From: Andrena cerasifolii
Lineage: Eukaryota; Arthropoda; Insecta; Hymenoptera; Andrenidae
Direction of reading: 5' to 3'
NCBI RefSeq assembly: GCF_050908995.1
Contig: NC_135122.1
Location: 1,085,001-1,149,000, forward strand
DNA length: 64,000 nucleotides
Each line of letters opens with the position of its first letter. Position 1 is the stretch's first letter. The notes beneath the pieces were generated by a model. That model worked only from the letters and a program-made list of their open reading frames with translations, was not told where the DNA came from and made no database searches. Position numbers and translations under genes: made by a program. This document shows positions 55,718 through 64,000 of the stretch, one piece after another.

Positions 55718-57074
55718 TATATTTAAGATCGAATTAAAGATCGTATATATAGCAATCAGATGCATTACTAACTGTCTGAAAAAACAATTTTTTTTAGATT
55801 CACACAAATTACGTTAGGATAGCATATTAAACATACAGTTATGTTGACGAAAGCAAAAACATAATGACTGTTCAGGTTATACATATGCTATCAATGGTAG
55901 GGACGAAAATGAAGAGAAACTAGAATGCTGCAAGAACTACTGATAACACGCGACTAGCTATTAAAAGCTCGCGCGAGTCTATTGCTTGATTCAGTTTGAA
56001 ATCCAATACTACGCATCTACTTTAGCGTGGAGACCTCCTTAAACTATTTCGAGTGCATGTCAGGCTTTCCCAAATTTATAAGCAGAAACAGACGTCGTAG
56101 GTGGAAGAGAGGGGGCGAGTATTGAATTAATGTAGGCGGTTGGATTAAACGTTTCCCTCTAACTCACAACCCCATCGTCTGATTTTATTTACTGATTACA
56201 ACCGCATCTAATATTTCTGACATGGGCGTACAAGATTAATTTTATACTTTAATTAACAAAAAGAAGGTTCAGACCTTTCCTGTTATCTGCCCGCCACTAT
56301 TCTGGTATTTTGAACCTAACCGAACCCCTAACCCAAACCTTTCTCATATAATTATTATAGTCCACACAAGTGTTTTTATTTATACGAAATGTATGCTCAC
56401 AAAACGAAATTGTTACGTAGTTACAAAATACCAAAATAATGTGGTTTGTACAATAAAATTTTCGTCTTGGTCTTATGTGGGAAAGGGGGGGGGGATATAC
56501 TCAATGATTTTCAACAATTACATTACGCATTTTCCAATTAAATAGATGTAAGATATAAGGTTTTTAATGAATTAATATTTAAAAACGCAACACCCTACAC
56601 TCTGCAAAATCAGAAGAATTTGTTTATTTATACTTTTTGCAACTAAGAAAATGTTAATTTTATAAATAAATAGAATTAAGTTACGAAAATACGGATGCAA
56701 ATGAGATTGTGAATGTCAGATTTGCATGGCTCCGATTAACACTTATTATTAAAGTAGGTGCATATTCCTTATATGTAAGGAGCTGAATTTAATGTACATG
56801 CATTTAGAAACGCTGTTGACGAATACCATGTTGAGAGAATTGAAAACTTCTCCGAATCTTCCTATACCTCCCTATTCAAGAACATACAGTTTTGCTTCTT
56901 TCTTAATTTATAGTAGACAATCTCTAACCAATGCTTGAGTTCGTATTATTTGTCACCGTTGTACATACAATTTTTTTTATTATTTTTGCGCTAAGCGTAT
57001 TAAGTAACCAATCGTGAACATATATTTATTCCTGTTATTAATCAATCTTTAAATCAAATCGTTGATATTACAAA
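55718..57074. other. AT-rich sequence, no gene recognised
   Basis: Contains a G11 run near 56486. It lies directly upstream of the candidate first exon, so it may include a promoter, but no element is recognised. Confidence 0.35.
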
Positions 57075-57146
57075 ATGTCTGAAAGTTTCATTAAAATACC
57101 AGTTGAAGACTACGATAAATGGTGCACATTCGAAGTTACTTCGCCA
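57075..57146 (+). CDS. Candidate first coding exon of an unrecognised gene
   Basis: ACAAAATGT gives a reasonable start context. The 24 codons (MSESFIKIPVEDYDKWCTF then EVTSP) have ordinary protein composition and end exactly at CCA|GTAAGC, a good 5' splice site in phase 0. The exon sits in a repeat-poor stretch, unlike most open frames here. I do not recognise the protein and did not find its next exon, so the remainder would lie beyond the window or in an exon too short to see. A chance ATG followed by a donor-like site is the alternative. Confidence 0.35.
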
Positions 57147-59637
57147 GTAAGCATCTAAATTTAATTAAGTACACGAGGCCTGTTTTATTGCTCACATTAA
57201 AGTTAAAGTATTACCTATAAATATTATGTGGTTTCGTAAAACTGTATGTACATTCAATATAAATAGTTCTATTAAAATGGTTTTCAATATTTGAACATTT
57301 AATGAATAACACGGTACATACTAAACATAACTAAAAAGTATTAAGTGCTCGATTCACGATTAAACATCTTTGTATCAGTCCAAATCTGTTGACAACCGCA
57401 TTGAATTCTAAGTAATTGTAACTTCCCGCGTATGTAAGTTTATGTTAATATTATTTGGTCCCGATTTCTCTTACGTGTATATTAGTCTTATACATTAATA
57501 TTACGATATTCTTGTGATGTCTAGTAGAAAAGGGTATATGATAACAATTACAATAATATGCTTCTAATTGCCTCCTGCGAAAATCAATTTCGCAGACTTT
57601 GAGATCCAAATTCGTTATACACAATACTACTGATTCGCCGGATTATAACCACGTCATATGTATATTTTGCACCATACGACATTTAATTTCATTTTGCGTT
57701 TATTACGAAAAAAATCCAGGTTTGAAAATACTTCAAATTAATGATCATTAGATTCAACGCGTCGTTTTAGAACAGCTAAAAATGGACATTAACTCCTCAA
57801 TAAGCGAATGATTAATTACAAATATTGATGGTCATTTCTAACAACGTAGCAGGGCAAATAAAGACAAAACTTAAATTGGGAAAAATCGTTTCACATAATA
57901 ACTACAAAGTTAAAAAAAGATAGTTTTCATGTATCGTTTCTTGTAGTCCGAGACAGCGGCGGAATTTTAAATAGCGTGAAACTAAGGTTAATCGATTAAG
58001 CATATCATTCGGCACTGTTGTGCGATTAATATTCTTTACCCTTTTGCAACGTGGGTGAGTGGGGGCTGGCCAGCTATTATGGTAACATCGTGTTCAGCAT
58101 TGTGCTCGAAATTACCGTCAGTTACCAAGAGTTCCGTGACGGCTATCGTCCTACTTAGTTAGTTCCTGCCGATGTATATTGCAACCAAACACCGAATTCA
58201 TAAATCAAGGTACGCAGCAATATTTGAAAAAAAAATTTTTGAACGTGTAGATTCGGCGATAAAAGAAAAAATTCCGCCCAGAAACCGAAGACCATTGCGC
58301 TAGAACGTCTGATGAGGGATCGTGACCGTGACAGGTGTTGCGATATCAACGCTAGGGGTTATAATGATATTCGATTACACCAAATTTTGTTGGTCAATCC
58401 TTTTCAGTCTATGTACCATACATCTATGTTCGTTTCAAATAGCGATAGAGGTCTGTTAACTTGCTGATGTACCGTCACAATATACCCTAGCGTTCTTTGT
58501 GGAGACTCGTAATAGTTTATAGAACCTTATAGTTGTTTTCAAGATAACTACTTTATCTAATACGGTTTCAGAAATTTTTGGACGCCCTTACGACAAGGGT
58601 TTATTTTGCTTTGCTCTTTTTGTTTCTTCGGCATTGTTATTTTAATTAATATGCTGCAATCGCGAAACAGTCGTGCTATTAGTGTGAAACCTTGAAAATT
58701 TTAAGTGGATGCATCATCTTATTATAGTATAACCATCACACACTATTTTGGAAGTTGTGATTGCGCTGCTAGAACTCGGTCTGCAGGAAATTAATTGTAT
58801 CACAAAAACATTGTTGTTTTTTGCCCTGTTTATTTCTATGATCATAATTTTCTTAAAATCTAAATTGAAACATGTTTTCTTAAAATCTAAATTGAAACAT
58901 TTTATTCTATTGGCCTGTAACATTTCATACATTATTAACAAACATGAAAAAAATGTATATGAAATGATGATTTGAAATGATGAATTTGGAGTGAAAATAA
59001 AATTGTTTTCATTTGTCAAAATTATACTATACGCTCACGGTTTCATAGGCATAATAAGTACTTAGCATAGAGGGAATATTAACGTAGATTAGCGAGCTAC
59101 AGACTTTTTCACTAATAATATGAAACAATAGTATCGCTAATAATGTAGGTAATCATTTTTCAGTGTCACTTTTGAAGTATATGGCAAAATCCAGTATATA
59201 TGCCGTTTCCTTACTTTGAAAACGTTTAAAACCATCGGATCGATTTATTTATTATCTAATAAATCAAAGATAAATTTTTCATGTGACACACGTTTTGCAA
59301 TAATCTTGTCATGGTTGCGTAATAAATTCTTTACGCGTAATAGCTTTGGCTGGCCACCAGCCTCAAAATACGTAGTCTATCATAATAAGGTGTACTAGAC
59401 ACCATCGCCTGATTTCGAAGATCGTACGAATTCTGTTAATCGGTATTCATATTTCTTTAAGTACTTGAAAAATAAGCAATTACAAGTATATTGTAATCAT
59501 TAATATAGTATACAGATAACCCGACACTTAAGATATATTGAATTATACCGAAGAGCATGTATGTACTTACAATGAATACCGAAAGTATTCGTTCGGGAAG
59601 ACGGTCAAAGGTTTACTATATAATAAAAAATTAATAA
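57147..59637. other. AT-rich sequence, probably intron or intergenic
   Basis: No convincing exon. 58155-58349 and 58714-59019 hold minus-strand frames without domains. Confidence 0.4.
58848..58901. repeat. 27-bp direct duplication
   Basis: TTCTTAAAATCTAAATTGAA plus ACATG is present twice head to tail with almost no change. Confidence 0.9.
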
Positions 59638-59965
59638 CAAAATTTGATGTTAAACGATTTTATTAAAAATGTAGTAAAAACTAAATTAAAATGCACTAAA
59701 AAATAATTCTTTTCTTGTACTTCAATTTTGATGGTGTTTGATCACTTTAAATAAAATCGTGGGGCACCATGTGCAACCAGAAGTTGAAGTATTAAAGTGA
59801 TTCATATCCTGTTATGAAATATCGTGCCTCACGATTTTATTTAAAGTGATATTAACACCATCAAAATTGAAGTAAAAGAAAAGAATTATTTTTTAGTTTT
59901 TAGTGCATTTTAACTTCGTTTTTTTCTACATTTTTAATAAAATCATTTAACATAATTTTTTTTTA
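59638..59965. mobile_element. Foldback element, AATAAAATCGTGG family
   Basis: The left arm from AAATTTGATGTTAAACGATT to AATAAAATCGTGGGGCA is mirrored by TGCCTCACGATTTTATT onward to AAAATCATTTAACATAATT. The loop is ~50 bp (59771-59822). Same family as 14309-14520 and a fragment near 54545-54610. Confidence 0.8.
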
Positions 59966-60274
59966 TATATTTTTTATTTTCTAGTTTTTAGTGTTTGTGG
60001 ATTTACATTTCACAGCTCAGACTTCTTTACAAATATCTTTTATTGCTGTATACAGTTTAACAGTTTACTTAAACGTTGTAGTGCTACAGTCACTAAAAAA
60101 TAATTCTTTCCTTGTACTACAATTTCATTGGTGGTATACTACGAACGCCTTGAAAGTTTTAGTTTTACTATTCATACATACGTGACGGATTATTTCTCGA
60201 TAAATGGTGTATTTTCGGTAATCGCGATGCGATTAGCGTCCCGAACGCAGCAGCTTTTTGTCGTTTTCGTAAAA
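59966..60274. other. No gene recognised
   Basis: A 64-codon hydrophobic frame at 59991-60185 is probably fortuitous. TTTTCGTAAAAAACGC at 60262 is a small hairpin. Confidence 0.35.
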
Positions 60275-60493
60275 AACGCAAGTGGCTGATTTCAAGTCGT
60301 TTGGATTTGTGGTTATGGGTTATATTTATTGATGACTGGGTAATTTTTCATCCGCTCCGGGTTAATATATTTTTTTTAAATATTTTATTGTCATCCAAAA
60401 TACGCATGCCTGCAAAGTTTCAAAACAATTGGATAGTTGGAAGTGGGTTAAATTTGAATTGCCAGATTTGAACCATACAAACATACAAACAGA
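60275..60493 (-). repeat. Dispersed repeat (TTTGCAGGCGT family), inverted copy
   Basis: GGCTGATTTCAAGTCGTTTG at the left, TGCCTGCAAAGTTTC and GGAAGTGGGTTAAA toward the right, the reverse complement of 54255-54482. Confidence 0.75.
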
Positions 60494-61192
60494 GGATCGA
60501 TGCTCAATAAAATCGTTTAAAAATTATACAATACATTCAAATTCATTGAAAAGAATTGCATATACACGATCGGTCAAAAGTATTTAATCACTTGTCACAT
60601 GTAGGTTTGATATAAAAGAAAACTGAATAAAACATAACATAGTTAATTATTTCTTAATTTCCTAATTAACATCATTCTATTGACAATCGACGATTTTAAA
60701 TAAAGCTTGGCACAGAAGTAAAGTACCTATTGAAAAATGTTCCACACGTATTTTTTTTAGCGGCTGACATCCATGTTTAAGGGGTGACATCAAATATGTT
60801 GTCAAGGTCATAAATCTGAACAACTTTTTCCTTTACATGTCCTAACTGTCGGTCAGCTTTAGTTTTCACGATATTCATACAAATTCTTACAATTAGTAGG
60901 TAATTATCTACTTTAGGTTTTCATCACTGATTTTGATGAAATTTAAATATATTGTAAAACACCATATTCTGAACAACGTCTATCTATACATATTTACCAC
61001 CGCTTGACCTTAGTTTCCGAGATATTCCCAAATATATTTTTTAAATTTCTTGCTTTGGTTTGATAATTTGAGTTAGATTGGATAGATTGGTTAGACATCT
61101 GCAAATACAAACAGACTCGTCAAATATCTCGTCTGTGGCTGTTTACAAACGGCACAGTGTCGCGGGATGGTATTATTATACCACAGTATGTC
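60494..61192. other. No gene recognised
   Basis: AT-rich non-coding sequence. Confidence 0.4.
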
Positions 61193-61380
61193 TCGAGATA
61201 TCGGCATAGGTATGGAGCTAGATTTACTGGGGCGGGAGGGCCCTCAGCAGGGACTCACCAATATGTATGTGTACACACATATGTAGTGTGTAGTTATTTC
61301 TACAAATGGTTTTGAATTGCATACACGTAGTTGTAGGCCCCCAAATCTAGCTCTGTACCTACCTCGGTATCTCGGAAACG
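61193..61380. mobile_element. Short inverted-repeat element
   Basis: GAGATATCGGCATAGGTATG then GAGCTAGATTT at the left and AAATCTAGCTCTGTACCTAC then CTCGGTATCTCGG at the right, with TACACACATATGTA near the centre. Confidence 0.65.
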
Positions 61381-61429
61381 ATCAACGCATCCTGATTTCG
61401 AATAAATACCAAAATATATATAATATATA

Positions 61430-62817
61430 AGGACTTCCGTTTCCGGTCGCGTTGTATGTCAGTTGCGTGAAAGTGAGTGGTGATAGCGGGTGAAGGAAAG
61501 TTTGGTGAGGTGGTGAAAGAGAGTGGAGAGGGTGTGTGTGTGGCAGGTGAGGGGGAGGAGTAGGAGGGAGAGAGCTATTGTGAATAAGGCTGGGGTTGAG
61601 AGTAGTAAAGTAGGAGGGTTAAGGGAAGGTTTGGAGGTTAAGTGGATAAGGTGAGAGAAGTTTGGCGGTAAAAAGGAATTAGTAAGGAAAGTGGAGACAC
61701 CTGGGGGAGAGGAAAAGAGGTGGAAGATGACGCGAAGTTTGAACGGGGAAAGTGAAGTTTGGGAATGGATAAGGGAAAGGAATGCGGGGCAGGGGGGTGG
61801 AGAGAAAAGCAAATGGAGGGAAAGGGGGGAAGGTAAAGGGAAGGGGAAAGAATGAAGAAAGGGTTAGGAAGGACAGTACAAGTAGTGTAGGGAGTAGCGT
61901 AGGGAGTTTGGAGATTTTTTGGGGAAAAAAGAGGGAGAGGGAGGAGGAGGAAGGGACGATGGGGGAGGTTTTAAAAGGAGCGGGAAAACAGCCAGATCAC
62001 CAGAAGGAGGGAAGATAAGGGGAGAAAGCTAGGGGAGGGGGGGGGTGGAAGTGTTAGAAGGGATGATAAGGGATTTGGTGAGGGGAATAAGTGAAATGAA
62101 GGAGGAGATGAGGGAAATGAAGGAGGGGTTGAGAGAGGAGGGGGAAGAAAGAAGAAGAGTGGACAAGGAGCGGAGAGGAGATAGGAGGAAGTGGAAGGAG
62201 TGGATGAAGGAGGAGAGGGCAAAAAGGGAGGGGTTGGAAAAGAAAGCGGAGAGGTTGAAGGAAAGGGAAAAGAGGATGGAGGAGGCCTACTTAAAGAAGG
62301 GATGGAGGGAGAGCAGATGGAGAAGGGTGGTTAGGTTTACATTGGGGAGTGGAATGAGGGGGGGGATACTGGGAGGAGGAGGAGGAGAAAAGGAGTTGTA
62401 GGGTATGCGGGTGGGGGGAGGAAACAATTGAGCATGTGTGGGAGGAGTGTACGGGTTGGGGGGAAGGAAGGGGCTGGCAGGAGGTGGTGAGGGAGGTGAT
62501 GGGAGACGAGGGAGAGGGGGAAGAGTGGATTAGGAAGGTGGAGGAGTGGAGAGGGGAATGAGATGGAGGTAAGAATGGGTAAGGAATGGGAGTGAGAGAC
62601 GGCGAGCGGAAGCGGGGTTCAAGCAGCGGGAATGGGGCGCGGGGTGAGCGGGTGAGACGGTGGCGAGCAAGCGAGCGAGCGGGCGAATTAGTATGTAAGG
62701 GAAGGATAAGTAGGATAAGTAGTTTTTGTTTAAGCGAGATAAGTGAACAGAGGAAGTGTAAAGATTGTAATCCTCAAGGGGACACAATAAAGTCTATTAT
62801 ATAATATATAATATATA
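61430..62817 (+). pseudogene. GA-rich non-LTR retrotransposon, internally deleted (ORF1 fused to ORF2 tail)
   Basis: Strongly purine-biased plus strand. 61782-62018 and 62045-62401 encode a Lys/Glu/Arg-rich coiled coil (MIRDLVRGISEMKEEMREM, then many EE/KR heptads), as in ORF1 of GA-rich insect non-LTR elements. Without any endonuclease or reverse transcriptase it passes, near 62300-62360, into the end of an ORF2: after a one-base shift the text reads YWEEEEKRSCRVCGWGEE, IEHVWEECTGWGEGRGWQE, a CX2C...HX4C C-terminal zinc motif, stopping near 62562. A 3' UTR with AATAAA (62786) and a TATATAA tail follows. About 4 kb of an ordinary element is missing. The Ser/Pro-rich minus-strand frames here are shadows. 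Confidence 0.7.
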
Positions 62818-63713
62818 GGGTAGACCGGGAGCGATTGTAACACGTTAAATATCTCAAAATATATGATAGAAATTAACACAAATTTTGGATATATGATGAA
62901 GAATGACATTTCGAATACACACATCCATATCCTAGCAGCATAGATACACAATAGCCATGTATAGTGAAGAAAATAACTTTTCGATGCCCTAAAGTAACTT
63001 TTTCTTACTGACTTAAAATTGTAATATAAATACTCCCTTTGCAAGTACGTGTTTTCTCTATTTTTTTAAGAACCATTTTTAAAGTACTGATCGTTACTTA
63101 TCACTTTTAAGTGTCTCGTTAATAAAAATTTATAATTTAAGTTCAAAAACCTGGTCGGGGGCGATTGTAACATCGGCAGTCGGGATCGGTTGTACCGGGA
63201 CAGAACCGAATAGTGACAAAGAAGATTAATAATATTGTCTTGTTTGCATGGAATCCTATAGCACAGCACAAGCAAACCAAATAAAAAATGGGTGCAATGT
63301 ACTGAATGTAAGGATTGATCAGAATGCACAAGCCAAAACGTTTTCTATTTCTGCCACAATGGCGACACCGGTGTGCGACACATTGGTTATAAATTTTACT
63401 TTTTTCATTTATTATTATCATTAAAATCAATAAATATTTTAATTTTGTAAAGTTAAATTTGTGCTACTATCGACTTCATGCAGTGTTACAACCGACCCGG
63501 GGTCAGGGACGGTTGTAACACTTTCTCCACTTCTCATTTTTTATTAATAACCGGAATACTAGGTACTTAACATAGGTACAGCGAAACTGTTGTAGCTCAA
63601 ATAATGTCAGATAAGTAAGTAACATTTTCGTAAAAAAAAACTGTTGTAACTGTAATAGTTTTTTGCATAATTGTATTCCAAAGTCAAAGTGTTACTACCG
63701 ACCCGGTCTACCC
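62818..63713. mobile_element. TA-flanked MITE, 896 bp, GGGTAGACCGG ends
   Basis: GGGTAGACCGGG at the left and its inverse CCGGTCTACCC at the right, flanked by TA (62816-62817 and 63714-63715), so Tc1/mariner-like. The motif GGTTGTAACA (or CGATTGTAACA) follows each terminus and recurs inside, in both orientations, at 63160, 63188, 63484, 63508. No transposase. It inserted into the TA-rich tail of the preceding non-LTR element. Confidence 0.85.
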
Positions 63714-63845
63714 TAATATTTCGAAAACAAAAGCCGCGCGGCGGTAACATGTATAGGAAAAAGTTATTCAGAATCATACCCCAACAACATATTTCAAGAT
63801 CATCGAAATCGGGGATGAAAACTTAAAGTAAATAATGTATTTATA

Positions 63846-64000
63846 CACTGCCGGACAAAATTAAAGAGTCACTATAATTTCTCGAAAATTTTGTTCCTTT
63901 TCAAATGGCTGCATCTGCGCGAAAAATGGTCGCAACGAATATTTAAAAATGCAGTTTAACGCCTGAAGTTTCTAGTTTTGGAATCAAAGGCTCAATTTTT
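63846..64000 (+). mobile_element. Left end of a Tc1-like element, cut by the window edge
   Basis: TA then CACTGCCGGACAAAATTAAA is the terminal motif of a widespread Tc1-like family in insects. Only 155 bp lie in the window, so transposase content is unknown. Confidence 0.55.

Noticed and set aside
61459..61812. Ser/Pro/Leu-rich minus-strand frames (also 61971-62222 and 62530-62787)
   Set aside because: Shadows of the purine-rich coding strand of the non-LTR element.

Overview
This is eukaryotic, AT-rich, intron- and repeat-dominated DNA, most likely from an insect and quite possibly a hymenopteran such as an ant. That assignment is inference from the mix of repeats (BEL/Pao, Copia, hAT, Tc1-type and many TTAA-flanked piggyBac-type elements, GA-rich non-LTR elements, TACAGGGTGTC-ended elements) and from one arthropod-like filamin exon. 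I see no operons, rRNA, intact tRNA or CRISPR. Nearly every long open frame is a transposon relic, a palindrome echo or a shadow of low-complexity sequence.

Host coding sequence is scarce. One clean exon with splice sites at both ends (9620-9758, +) encodes part of a filamin-type immunoglobulin repeat. A 24-codon candidate first exon with a donor site lies at 57075-57146 (+) and is not recognised. The quiet AT-rich blocks at 8.6-9.6 kb and 51.9-61 kb look like intron or intergenic DNA.

Layout: 0.9-2.9 kb inverted-repeat element with a TA microsatellite and a tRNA-like sequence; 4.1-5.6 kb non-LTR reverse transcriptase relic; 6.2-8.6 kb giant foldback; 9.2-9.8 kb hAT-type MITE and filamin exon; 10.1-13.4 kb nested stack of TTAA-flanked and other inverted-repeat elements; 13.6-15.6 kb foldback carrying a spliced-looking transposon exon; 15.6-23.2 kb piggyBac-type MITEs, a zinc-knuckle gag relic, a perfect 66-bp inverted repeat and foldbacks; 23.3-27.3 kb cluster of direct, inverted and palindromic repeats; 27.3-29.6 kb Tc1 and hAT transposase relics, each interrupted by a younger insertion with a visible target-site duplication; 30.2-31.6 kb inverted-repeat elements; 32.5-36.1 kb non-LTR element (ORF1 plus endonuclease) interrupted by three nested DNA elements; 36.2-40.2 kb 5'-truncated Copia element with its 3' LTR; 40.2-41.5 kb decayed intronless reading frame of unknown, possibly viral, origin fused to that Copia element; 41.9-42.3 kb second Copia relic; 43-48.4 kb BEL/Pao pol relic with solo-LTR and MITE insertions; 49.5-55 kb smaller repeats; 59.6-63.7 kb foldback, an internally deleted GA-rich non-LTR element and a TA-flanked MITE; at 63.85 kb the start of a Tc1-like element leaving the window.

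The most notable observation is the 36.2-41.5 kb block. A Copia element with an intact 3' LTR and polypurine tract but no 5' LTR or gag start is joined, in the same orientation, to a roughly 450-codon intronless reading frame unrelated to Copia. This is the structure expected if Copia reverse transcriptase switched template onto another RNA, viral or cellular, and the chimera integrated. The second theme is unusually legible nesting: insertions can be dated relative to one another because target-site duplications and interrupted reading frames are still visible.
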